Source: Leptobrachium leishanense
Taxonomy: Eukaryota; Chordata; Amphibia; Anura; Megophryidae
Assembly: GCA_009667805.1 (NCBI GenBank)
Contig: CM019070.1
Location: forward strand, 51,974,451-52,038,450
DNA: 64,000 bases
Direction: 5' to 3'
Made by a program: the position numbers and the translations under genes. Below, one piece after another: positions 43,410 to 54,665 of the stretch (within the stretch, counting starts at the first letter, position 1; each line of letters begins with the position of its first letter). The notes beneath the pieces were generated by a model. The model was given only the letters and a program-made list of their open reading frames with translations, made no database searches and had not been told where the DNA came from.

Positions 43410-43800
43410 GGCTAGGGTCAAACTAACACATTTTTCGCATCGTCCGTAAAAAGAGTGCGTCCGACCGCATTGACGTTATTTTTCACGGAAGACGAGAGCG
43501 TTCATACGATGCGCATTTTCGTTCGTGATTTTTGACAGAGCTATTAAAAACAAATCGACGTTATGTTGGCCGGACATGAGCAGCGTCTGACGTCTCCTAA
43601 TCATGCACACACACCGCTATGCCGACGCAGCGCACTCTGTGCGTCAGTACTAGCTGTTCTACGTTCTCAAAAAAATGTGTTTGTTTGCCGCTTGCGTTGT
43701 GCGGCCGTACTTCGTATATTGGCCGTCATTGGCTGCGACTACGGCCGTAATAAAGTGCGGCTCTACGCGCGTTCGCACTGCGTTCGTCTGACCCCCAGCC
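43410..43800 (-). mobile_element. GGCTAGGGTCAGAC MITE, copy D
   Basis: 391 bp flanked by TAA on both sides. Left GGCTAGGGTCAAACTAACAC, right (reverse complement) GGCTGGGGGTCAGACGAACG. Inverted relative to copy B. Confidence 0.85.
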
Positions 43801-44743
43801 TAAGACCCAACCTGTCCAGCTGATGCAGATTAGCAGCTCACACCGTCATGTTGGTTTTCATGCTGGGAATGAATCCTAGGATTTGCCTGGCTTTAAAAAC
43901 GAGTGTGTGTCTTGGCACCATACCAACCTCCTAATAATTCATCTTTCATTGGATGGATGTGGATCTCCAGATGGTTATTGGTGATCATACCATTGTCAAG
44001 CTTCTCTGGTTGGTCAAGGGCAAAGTAGACCACATCCACAATGCTCCAAATCAAAGGAAAAATGAGGATATATTTATTGGATGAGGGCGATAGGATTTAT
44101 GATCTAAAGCTTTTTTATGCCATACGTATGATTATTATCCACCTTCTATAACGCCAACAATTTGCTCAGTGCTAATAACGAATGGGGAATTTAAGTAGCG
44201 CTATTATAAACAAACCTGGCAACCAGAGACTAGGTGTACTGTAGAAGGCCCTGCTCACAGGAGCTTACAATCTAGTGAAGGCTGATCTTCTTTTTTTTCT
44301 ATAGTTTTATATTAGAAAATGATTTTCTTTCTTAATTTGGAGCATTGCGGGTATTTCCTTCTTTACCCTGAACTATCCTAAAACGAAGGAAACGCTCAAA
44401 CACTGAAATCCCATTATTTCCTATGGGCATGGTTCACGTAGGAACGCGGTGTAAAACGCCCAACGCCGTACAGGAGCTTCTTTGGGGCATATTACAGTGC
44501 GTTTGCGGCCTTAGACTTCAACGTGAATGCGCTGAAATGGGCGTTTGCGCGTTTTCGTCATAAAAAACGCACGTAGGAAGATGTGTTCCACACATGGCAC
44601 AAAAGTCTTTTTCATTGGACGCCTCCGTAGTCTATCAAAAAAACCACGTGTACGATGCATGTTTCGAATTGTCAAAAACGCCAGATAATCCGCTCATAAA
44701 ACGCCCGACAAAATCTGAGATACGCTCAGGTGTGAACCAGGCC
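43801..44743. mobile_element. Spacer with L2 and MITE fragments
   Basis: 44140-44275 is a diverged minus-strand L2 3' end (TATAACGCC, CAGTGCTAATAAC, GGAGCTTACAATCTAG). 44385-44743 is a MITE fragment rich in AAAACGC words; its right end, reverse complemented, is GGCCTGGTTCACACCTGAGC, and no matching left end was found. Confidence 0.45.
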
Positions 44744-45702
44744 TTAGAGTGAGAAGACTGCCGCTTCCGTTAACCCCTTGATGTTTTGGGGGTCTTAACC
44801 CGATAACCTCTGTGTTCGAATGTTATAAGGAATTTCCCCCATTTATTTGTTTTGCTCTCGGTTTTACCCCCCCGCCACTCACACGGCCATTTCTACTACA
44901 GATCACCTTGCGCTTATTAACATTAATGTGCGTTTGTTAGTGATCCTCCCTATTGAAAATGGCAAACAGTTGCCACCTTGGTGAGACCTCTAGCCCCTGT
45001 TTGTAAATCTGCCTGCTTGTTTAACATCGCAGATTGGCATCAACTTCACAAACTATTGCTAGGCACCTGCAGCCACTTTTATCTTTCTGGACTTGCAAAC
45101 GTTGAAGGTAAATATAGAAAAGGACATCCCGCTTGTTAGCTAGACGCTGCCGAATTACTGTCTCCTATATAAAGCATCATCGCAAGCCATCTGGATCTCT
45201 ACAGTAGCTTTAAATTTCTATTTAAAGGCTCCAGGTGGACAAAAACAATATATACAAGGCATAGTGTCCGCGTTTACATATTTTTTAATCTGGATTCTGT
45301 TGTTCGGATCTAAGTGATGCTGCCGAGGCATGATGTGAGGATTATGCATAAGGTATGTGATTGGGGAGTATGGGAATGTCTAATGGTATGAAAGCTCTGG
45401 GGAGTTCAGCTGCTGCGGGCTTCTCAGATGGTTAGAATTTCATTGGTGAGTAAGAAGAATCACATGAGAATTGAGCGCTCTATACATGGCAGGCTGGGAC
45501 GTCGCATGCCAGAATCCAGAGGTCTTTAGTAGCAGCTACATCTGAGCAAACAACCAGGCACAAATGTCAGCAGAGAGGACACCATGTAGGACCTCGGAAC
45601 AAGCCAGGCCTTTGGAGTGATCGTAACAATAACAGCAAAGGAGAGAATTAAAAAGGAGCTGATACAGTAATTCTTTTAAGGCGCCAAGGGAAGATTTACA
45701 AA
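44744..45702. other. Unassigned, possible promoter/5' leader of candidate exon
   Basis: No repeat recognised. If the exon at 45703 is a first coding exon, its 5' UTR and promoter would lie here. No clear TATA or CpG island is visible. Confidence 0.3.
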
Positions 45703-45792
45703 ATGTCGAAGGATTGTTTCTGTAACGTGTTTGAGGGCCTGGCAGCGGTGCTGTGCTGCTTCTACCAGAAAAAGACTATTATTGGGGTCAAG
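45703..45792 (+). CDS. Candidate first coding exon of a host gene
   Basis: ATG in a fair context (ACAAAATGT), then 30 codons: MSKDCFCNVFEGLAAVLCCF followed by YQKKTIIGVK. They end AAG in phase 0 right before GTAAGTCC, a strong donor. The four cysteines near the N-terminus, with basic residues after them, resemble alternative palmitoylated N-termini of membrane scaffold proteins; that is inference. Surrounding sequence is not repetitive. The gene is not recognised. It ends in the same phase as the candidate exon at 14772-14811, so both could splice to one downstream exon. Confidence 0.42.
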
Positions 45793-47825
45793 GTAAGTCC
45801 TGCTTGGGAAACGGGGTAAAGAGTGATGTGTGGTGGGCCAAGGAGTTGGGATTACTGTTTGTGTTTTTGTAATGAGAAGAGAATTCTTATTTTGTTACTT
45901 TTAATTGGCTGAGGGTGGGCAAAAAGAACATGCAAGGAAAGCGGTTACTGTATCGTTTCAGAAGTTCTAGGACCGGTTACCTGTTCACATTACAACACAT
46001 TCATGTGTGTGCAACTATTTATAAACACAACATAAAATACAAAACACTCAACTCTAACACCTGACCAAGGATTTAAACAGATGTTTATTTTGATACAAAT
46101 ATGAGGTGTGTGTGTATATATGTTCAGTATGTTTATACATATATATTATATTAGCAGCACAATAGTGGTGTTATAGTTAAAATTGAAAACGTGATATGTA
46201 TATTACAGTATGTCACATACAATATACTGAGCACTCCGCGTAGATATACTATAAGACTTTAAAAATGTCTAGCTAAGGATATATTTACTTGGGTGTGTGG
46301 GTGTATATATATATATTTTTGTTTCATTTGTTAAGGCTGTAACTGTTGATGGCCGATTTGTTGAGAGATTTTGAAAGCATTCGTTGAAAAAGTTCTAAGA
46401 ATTTGGATTCTTACAGAATTTTTTTTTTTCCCATGCGTTCAGCTCTATGGAAATGGCCGGTTATACGGCACATTAAAATAAAACCTTTTAATTTCCAATG
46501 CTTATCTGTTTATCAAGTTGATGCCAGTGTTTGAGCAATGGAGCTTTGGGCACTAGATGCTTATGGAAGCACAAGCTGTGTCCTGGCATTTATCTCTGGG
46601 CATTTGCACCCTGGCATAGCTGTTCTGCTTTATGTACCCTGGTTACATGTCTTCTTCAGCATATGACTCCTGTGTGTCCTGGCATCCACCACATGGTAGC
46701 TGTATCACGGCAAGTCATGCCCTCTTCACCCCAGTATATAGCTGCTGCATCATGGCATACAGTATGATGATACACGGAATGCCAGGGCACAAACGTGTGA
46801 CTTCTGTCTGTGTCATGGCATGCAGCGCAAGGTTTTGGTTTTGACACACTGCCATACAGTATCTTATCGTCCCATAAACGTTTCCTAAATATAGTTTGTT
46901 CTTGATCTGTCTTTCCGTGACTACAACTCCTCTCCACTAACACAATATTAGCAAAAATCCAAAATTGGGAATAAAAATACTTTTATAAAAAAAAATTGGC
47001 ATAACTCTGTAATATTTTTTTTTATCCTAAAAGGTCTGTATTAGGATATTTTCCTGTTCCACGTTTTAGATATTAACTTATTTATTTAAAAAAAACCTTG
47101 TTGAACATTAATTCTTATAACTTTATGTACGGTGTGTGTGTATATATTTTACTCCTGCTCCTTAATATAGCTCTGAGATTCCCATGGCAACTTTCCATTT
47201 GGCCTCATGCATCCCGTCTGTGCAGCCAGCGTCATGGTGTTTATGTGTGTAAAGCCTGGGAAAGGAAACCAGGACACACTTTCCACCAGAGGGTACAATG
47301 TTTCGCTCCTCGCGCTCTCCTCATTTATTTATTGCATGTGGAAATATCTGCAAGAGTCTATTTATAGATGGTTGTACTTGCCATTTATCTTGTGTGCTTC
47401 GCCGGGTCCATTAATCATGTATTGTATTGAAAATGAGGTCGATGAAGGGGGGGGGGACGGGACTGGAAAAGACTTGTATAGTAAATATGAAAATTCATTA
47501 ACTAGGTATGTTGTCCTCAAAGAAGGAAGACTTTTTGGTATATATTCACCTGGCTTTGTATATGAGACACGAATTGCTTTGATTTGTATCCAAAATGTGA
47601 TCAAATTTGGGTGAGCGACTCCAAGGTCAAGATGCACGGGGAGGTAACAATCCTCCTCTCTGAGAACCTGCTTCAGGAGGTGCGTTGGACATATACAAAA
47701 CCCAGCGTGGCTGTCCAGTGTGAGCTGACTGACAACTTTCCGGGTAGAGGTCCTCACTTGGGAAAGCTGATTTGGCCCTCTGATACCCAACTGGGATGAA
47801 GGGGGACAATGGCGCAGTAGGAGAA
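45793..47825. other. Unassigned, possible intron
   Basis: Contains short (TA)n near 46303-46318. 46560-46860 has recurring CCTGGCAT/CATGGCAT words at irregular spacing, perhaps an old tandem repeat. No gene. Confidence 0.35.
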
Positions 47826-48592
47826 TGGTTCCCAACCGCTGTCCTCAAGTACCCCTAACAGGTCAGGTTTTAAGGATTCCCTTGGGGAAATGCAAACTGA
47901 ATCCTGCAATCACTGAGCAGCAAATCATATCACCTGTGCTGTGCTTCAGATGGAAAAGCAGTAGGAAAAGGGAAGTGCTCATGCCACTGTACAGAGCACT
48001 GGTGAGACCTCACTTGGAGTACTGTGTGCAGTACTGGAGACCGTATCTCCAGAAGGATATAGACATCTTAGAGAGAGTTCAGAGAAGGGCTACTAAAATG
48101 GTGTACGGCTTGAAGGAGAAAAGTTACCAGGAAAGGCTTAATGATCTTAACATGTACAGCTTGGAAAACAGACGAGACTGAGGAGATATGATAGAAACAT
48201 TTAAATACGTAAAGGGAATCCACAAGGTAGAGGAAGGGAGTATATTTAAAAGGAAACAAAGTAGCAAAACAAGAGGACATAGTCTTAGATTAGAGGGGCA
48301 AAGGTTTAAAAGTAACATCAGGAAGCATTATTTTACTGAGCGGGTGGTGGATACATGGAACAGTCTTCCAATAGAAGTGGTAGAGGCCAAAACAGGAATT
48401 GAAGCAAGCATGGGATAGGCATAAGGCTATCCTAAACAAAAGATAAATCCAGCTAAAGTATCCATGTAATTGGGCAGACTAGATGGGCCGAAAGGTTCTT
48501 ATCTACCGACATTTTTCTATGTTTCTATGTTTCAGATATCTGGCAAACCTGACCTGTTAGGGGGCCCTGAGGACCACGGTTGGGAACCACTC
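47826..48592. mobile_element. hAT-like MITE split by a CR1 tail
   Basis: Left ATGGTTCCCAACCGCTGTCC, right (reverse complement) GTGGTTCCCAACCGTGGTCC: inverted ends of a CAGTGGTTCCCAACC-type hAT MITE. The first bases and the duplication are not clear. A CR1 fragment occupies 47952-48530. Confidence 0.65.
47952..48530 (+). mobile_element. CR1-type LINE 3' fragment
   Basis: 579 bp flanked by TTCAGAT on both sides (47945-47951, 48531-48537). Encodes the end of the [44 protein letters not shown], then after a stop HYFTERVVDTWNSLPIEVVE. It ends with GGGCAGACTAGATGGGCCG and (TTTCTATG)n, the CR1 8-bp tail type. Same family as 11233-11434. Confidence 0.88.
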
Positions 48593-49390
48593 CACAATGC
48601 TGATTTAAAATGTTTGACATGACCGTGGTGGTTAGACTCCCTTTAGCTTGGATGTTCCATACATTTTAATTTTTAGATTAAAATTGACATCATATGGATT
48701 TAACTCTTCCCACTGCATTGTGTGATGTTTGTACCGTGTGTCTGACGTGTTTGGTCTGTCTGTACCCATTGGAAAGGAAGGGGGATTTTGTCTGAACCAG
48801 CAGAACTCCGGCACCTTATATAACCTCGCCGAGCCTGACCTTGGCTACTCAATACAGGGAATCATTGTGCTGAGATTTGGGTCAGTTTCATCCTTGAGTC
48901 AACTCTTCATCAAAGTCTTGCCGAAAGGACTCAGATCACAATCTGCAATACACCAAGCAAGTAACTTGTTTTCTCCAAGCCCTCGCGCTTTCCATTGAAG
49001 AGATGTTTGATCAATATAAAGTCAGTTTCCTAATTGCATAACAAATTTATTATGTTTTAGGGTTTCAATATCTTCATTTTGCCAGGTTTTTTGTCAAGTG
49101 CGGGGTCTGCGAGTAACGTGTGGAAATGTCTCATTACATTGGTTTCACCTTTAAGTAATATGTTAATGAGCTTAATGGTCAAGAGGGAGATGGGCAAAAC
49201 AAGCCAATACTGAAAAGCCATCATGGCGTTATAGTTCCATAACAACTGGGAGTCTAGCTTTTTGACAGCCGGGTCCTCAATATGGCAGTCCTGAGTTTAA
49301 TGTCCATGAGTCACCATGGTACACTAGAGATAATTCAGTTTAACGTGAGGATCCCTGAACTGATGGCATGATCTCCGATATGGCATTAAG
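48593..49390. other. Unassigned spacer
   Basis: No supported feature. Ends in a (TA)n run at 49391-49414. Confidence 0.3.
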
Positions 49391-49414
49391 AGATATATAT
49401 ATATATATATATAT

Positions 49415-50277
49415 CAGGGTATCACCATCTCCCCATCAAACCAAGTTCGCTGTCTTGGAGTTACACTTGACTCTGCTCTTTCCTTCATCCCCCACATCAA
49501 GTCTCTTTCCTCCTCCTGCCGATACCAACTGCGTAATATTTCCAGAATTCGGCCATTTCTTACCGCTGTCGACACAAAACAACTCCTACACGCCCTGGTA
49601 ATCTCCCGACTCGACTATTGCAATAATCTCTTATCTGGCCTCCCTCTGTCCCGCCTCTCCCCCCTACAATCCATCCTGAACGCCTCTGCCAGGCTAATTC
49701 ACCTCACCCGCCGCTCTGTCTCTGCCGCTCCCCTCTGCGAGTCCCTTCACTGGCTCCCCATCCACTGCAGAATTAAGTTCAAAATCCTTATCCTTACCTA
49801 CAAAACCCTCACTAACTCAGCTCCCCACTACCTGTCCTCACTAATCACCAAATACACCCCAGTCCGCTCCCTAAGGTCAAACAGTGACCTGTGCCTAGCT
49901 TCTCCCCGCATCACCTCTTCCCATGATAGACTGCAGGATTTCTCACGCGCAGCCCCCACTCTCTGGAACGCTCTCCCTCGTACTGTCAGACTTTCCCCTA
50001 ACTTCTCTTCCTTCAAACGCTCCTTAAAACGTTCCTATTTAGGGAAGCCTACCACCCAACTCACTGACACAACCATCACTCTCACCTTACAGTCCTCTCC
50101 TCCTGTTTCCAACCCCAACCCTCCTAGATTGTGAGTTCCTACGGGAATAGGGCCTTCATCTCCTCCTGTACTGTTTGTCAAATGTTGTTCAATGTATTGT
50201 AACCCTGTCTATACTGTGCCTATTGTACAGCGCTGCGGAATATGCTGGCGCTTTATAAATAAAGAATAATAATAATG
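49415..50277 (+). mobile_element. L2 LINE 3' fragment (5'-truncated)
   Basis: Begins inside RT at GITISPSNQVRCLGVTLDSA, directly after a (TA)n run, and continues collinear with the minus copy at 9347-12943: LVISRLDYCNNLLSGLP, RAAPTLWNALPRTV. A 6-base duplication (KILILTYK for KILTYK) and a lost C near 50022 break the frame near the end. The 3' UTR ends GGCGCTTTATAAATAAAG then (AAT)n. Confidence 0.9.
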
Positions 50278-50682
50278 TATAATTTTTTTTTATTCTTGAA
50301 TTGCCCTTTTAATTGTTTTTAAGGTGAGCCTTAATAAATCCAGTCTGGTAAAACGAGCAATTTTGAAGAGTAACTCTGTTAGTTGTTTCAGGTGCTAATC
50401 AGTTGCAGTCCATTAATCTGACGATACCTCTGTGATCTTACCTGAATGGAGGAAGGGGTGGATGATTGAAGGGGTTTCTTCCCCTGTTCAGCGGAGAGGA
50501 GGATTGATATCAGCTTACAGTGAGAATACTCCGTAATAAAACACAAAAGTACCACCACCTGCACGATTATTCAGCTAAAAATGGGGGAGGGGGTAATTAT
50601 TTGGCAGGGTAAGGTTTTTCGACTATACAGAGAATCATGACACAGTTTAGTAGCACACACTTTTTTTTTTATGCTTGAATTA
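50278..50682. other. Unassigned spacer
   Basis: No supported feature. Confidence 0.3.
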
Positions 50683-51107
50683 GGCTAGGGTCAGACTGAG
50701 GCAGTGCGAACGCGCGTTCTGGCGCACTTAATCACGGCCGTGCTAGCAGCAGATGCCGGGCAATGACGGCCAATATACGATGTACGGTCGCACAAAAGTC
50801 CGGCTGCGCAACGCAAGTGGAAAATGAACGCATTTTTTCGAGAACGTTAAACCACTAGTACTGACGTACAGAGTGCGCTGTGTCCGCTAGCGGCGTGTGT
50901 GCGTGAATTGGAGACATCAGACGCTGCTAATGTCCGGCCAACATAACGTCCAGATGCAAGAAGTGTTTTATTGATGATCCGTACAAAATCACGGATGAAA
51001 CTGCGCATAGTATGACCGCTATCGCGTATTCCGTGAAAAAATACGTCCATTCTTCGAACGCACATTTTCACGGACAACGTGAAAAATGCGTTAGTCTGAC
51101 CCTAGCC
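50683..51107 (+). mobile_element. GGCTAGGGTCAGAC MITE, copy E
   Basis: 425 bp. Flanks TTA and TAA. Nearly identical to copy F, with about 8 differences by eye. Confidence 0.85.
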
Positions 51108-52003
51108 TAAACCGATACCAACCTCTTTGGCCTGATTTTAAAATAACTTTTCACACTAATATTATTGCGTGCTATACAGCAATCCTGCGTGTTATCCAGA
51201 AGTGAGATTATAAATGCTTCTACAGTAAATGTATCCCCTGTAAATGTATCCCCTGTCAGATACACGAAAGACTTCCTGACACTTAATAGAAAGTGAACGA
51301 TCACTGTCCGCAGGGTTAAATATAAATGCAAAATGATCATCCTCAACATCTTTTAAATATAACAACATATGTTTGATCTCTGTTCATATCTTTAATAGCA
51401 CGATTTCTGTCCACGCCTTTTAAATATAAAAGCACATGGTTGATCTCTGTCCATATCCATAAATATATATTGACTCATGTCTACTAGTTATATAGCGCTT
51501 CTAGAAAATGATTGGTCATCACCCACATCTGTACAAATTAGTTTATTTTATGTCCCCAACTGATCTTTGTTACTATGTAATAATAACAATATATGAATGT
51601 ATAACCCCGGTCTGTCCATCAAATGACAGATCCTCAGCCTATATATGAACCCTGCTACTGGTAACTGTGTCACACAATCATTGACAGAAGTCCTTAACTA
51701 TATACCTCTCTACTATATGGGATACAGTAATTTATTTTTTATTTTTTTTAAATAAGGAGGGATTATTTGCTTTCAAGAAACAATCAGGGCTATTCAGAAA
51801 GAGGTGAAAACCTTGAATGACTGGAGAATTGAAAATTCGAGGTCAAAATAGTCAAACCAGAAAAATTCTCCCATTTATCTCTCTTTACAAATTGGTTATT
51901 TGGTCTAGATTGTGCATTCTCCTGGCAATTCTCAGTTTTCACCGCTCTCTGAATAACCCCGTATGTGATGGAAATGCATTATCATTACCTCTAGGTTCCC
52001 TTA
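51108..52003. other. Unassigned spacer
   Basis: Two short imperfect duplications: TGTATCCCCTGTAAA (51230-51256) and TTTTAAATATAA...TTGATCTCTGT (51352-51445). No gene. Confidence 0.4.
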
Positions 52004-52428
52004 GGCTAGGGTCAGACTGAGGCAGTGCGAACGCGCGTTCTGGCGCACTTAATCACGGCCGCACTAGCAGCAGATGCCGGGCAATGACGGCCAATATACG
52101 ATGTACGGTCGCACAAAAGTCCGGCTGCGCAACGCAAGTGGAAAATGAACGCATTTTTTCGAGAACGTTAAACCACTAGTACTGACGTACAGAGTGCGCT
52201 GCGTCCGCTAGAGGCGTGTTTGCGTGAATTGGAGACATCAGACGCTGCTAATGTCCGGCCAACATAACGTCCAGATGCAAGAAGTGTTTTATTGATGATC
52301 CGTACAAAATCACGGATGAAACTGCGCATAGTATGACCGCTATTGCGTATTCCGTGAAAAAATACGTCCATTCTTCGAACGCACATTTTCACGGACAACG
52401 TGAAAAATGCGTTCGTCTGACCCTAGCC
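52004..52428 (+). mobile_element. GGCTAGGGTCAGAC MITE, copy F
   Basis: 425 bp flanked by TTA on both sides (52001-52003, 52429-52431). Same orientation as copy E, 1.3 kb away; the flanks are unrelated, so two separate insertions are likely. Confidence 0.88.
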
Positions 52429-53831
52429 TTAGCTGTTTAATAAATGGTGGTTTTGTTGACAATCATAGGTACATCTTAAACGCTGATGCTGTGCTGGACA
52501 TATTCCTTTTATGGATGCTAAAGGGGTTATGGTTTCTGGCGTCCCCTCAATATAAATCCAAAGAGCTTTAATTCTTCCGCTTTATCTCTATGAACATGAC
52601 GTTCATGCCGTTTTCCCATGTCATTTGCACTTAAACTCCAGAGGTCAACGGCTGGAAAAATTAAGATTAAAAGCTACCCAGTGTTGTCTGCACGCAAGAA
52701 TGCAGTGCTGGACTATAGCCATAATACTGGAACGTATCATGTCCTTAACCCCGTGAGTGCTGGAGGTTTGGAACACTAAGAACAGGTCAATTTTTGGCCA
52801 TAAAGTGCAAAAAAATGGTCATGTTTTGCTTTGGAAGTAATTGATACTAGATCAGTTAAAATATCTAACCTTAAAATAAATTTAAAACACAGATTTCTAG
52901 TTGTAGATTCCATAGTGTAAGAGAGGACTTAATTTAGAAAGGCTTGGAGGCCTAGTAACAAATGATGAGCTGTGGATGGACCCGTTGCATATGATATAGC
53001 TGTGTAAGGGATTAAAGGGGTTATTTCTTCAGAGGGCACCAAAATTTCAGGTGCGCTTCGGCGACTTCCATTCGCCGACCCTTGGTGAATTCAGCATTCA
53101 CCACGTGGTCCCTGAAGTGCGTCAGACTGGATACTCCTAACCAACGCTGCTGAAAAAAGCCGATCAGCTGCTGAACTGGGGCTAAAAACCTCTCCCATGA
53201 TGCTCAGACACTTCTTAGGTTAGCTGAGCACCATGGGAGATGTAGTTCCAAAACATCAGGAGGGCCAAGTTTTATGACCCCTGGCTTAAAGGGTCAACGA
53301 AAAACTTGTCTGATGGAACGTCTAGAGGAATAGCTGGTTAGTTTTTAGTGTCTCTGTTAAGGGGTGTTGTTTTTTTTTTGTCTTTACCTTATATTTACAT
53401 TGTTTAATCGATCAAAGGTGTAAATACACGGTCCCCCCCCCCCCCGCAGTGTTTTTAAAGCTTACTTTAGGCAAACTGATTATATTTCAAGCCAATGTTC
53501 TAAGAAAACATAAAAGTGGTTAAAACGTGCAGAACCTGCGATACAACCCAGCTTCCCTGAGGCCTGATGATCATTATCCAATCAAATGTTTCTCTTGAAT
53601 ATGAGCGCATTCATACATCTAGCTGTCACCTGGTCATTGGGAAAGGCAATGGTGATCAGTATAAGAGGGTGATTGAGACTTTTAACATTTCCCCCAATCC
53701 CCCCACTTGGCCACCAGCGAGAGTAGGGCATGCAGCTAAATCTCCTGTAATTGGTGTCAAGTTCTAGGTCGATGGATTACAAATCTGTTTATTTAGTAAT
53801 CCAATGCCGCGACCTTTCCTGCACATTTGTA
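52429..53831. other. Unassigned spacer
   Basis: 53195-53270 holds a decayed palindrome (CTCCCATGATGCTCAG / CTGAGCACCATGGGAG) similar to the core of 16455-16586. C-run near 53432. No gene. Confidence 0.35.
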
Positions 53832-53995
53832 GCTTTTGCATGAATAAAGCAGTGATGGTCATAGCGCTGCTAAGGGCATTGGCATATGTTGTGCCACTAC
53901 AAGGGGCCATATCCTTATAGTAACATGGCATAAGTCAATGCCCTTTGCAACGCTATGACCATCACTGCTTGATTTATGCAAAAACAGGGGCCATC
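53832..53995. repeat. Fold-back repeat, about 70-bp arms
   Basis: Arms 53832-53905 and 53922-53995: GCAGTGATGGTCATAGCG against CGCTATGACCATCACTGC, with GGGCATTG/CAATGCCC inside. A few mismatches. No clear target duplication. Confidence 0.8.
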
Positions 53996-54461
53996 ATAAT
54001 CTCCATAGATAATTCAGTAACTTTGTGATCTATGGTGAGAACATAAGCCTGGGAAATAATCCAAGTCAAAGTGATCACTGTGACATACACTATAAAAAGT
54101 GTTCAGCCCTACTGTATCTAGTTACACGTTTTAGGAGTTCTGGGTCTTAAACCACATGGGAAAAGTAGTGAAGCAATGTTATACCACCTCTACATCGTAG
54201 AAAGAAATCTGATTAATACACCTTGGTTGGATGGAAATCTTTTCTCTCTCTGCTGTAGTAGTTGTAGAGGATCTGGTATCTATGCTTGGGTTGGCATCTT
54301 ACCATTATCACTCCTCTAGAACAATCCGAATCACTAATATTGGATCTAACATGGTGATTATTGTTTGAGTGATGCAACAAGCCCGGGCAAATGCTGTCAT
54401 GGCTCTTCTCTCTTGTTCTTATTCATAGAGGGCATCCAGGGCCCAGGATCTTTTGTATTAT
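53996..54461. other. Unassigned spacer
   Basis: No supported feature. Confidence 0.3.
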
Positions 54462-54665
54462 TATTATACAGTACTTTATATAGCACCATCATATTCCTCA
54501 GCGCTGAACAATGGGCGTGATATAGACAGGGTTACAATACATTGAGACTGAACAACATTTGATATACATGAGGAAACGAGGGCCCTATTCCCGTGGGAAC
54601 TCACAATCTAGAAGGGTTGGGGGTGGAAAAAAGAGGAGAGGACTGCAAGGTGAGAGTGATGGAGT
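54462..54665 (-). mobile_element. L2 LINE 3' UTR fragment
   Basis: Matches the plus-strand text at 9368-9560: CAGCGCTGAACAATG, ATAGACAGGGTTACAATACA, GAACTCACAATCTAG, GACTGCAAGGTGAGAGTGAT. Diverged and cut at both sides. Confidence 0.8.

Noticed and set aside
46560..46860. Tandem repeat of CCTGGCAT words
   Set aside because: Spacing is irregular and the intervening sequence does not align by eye.
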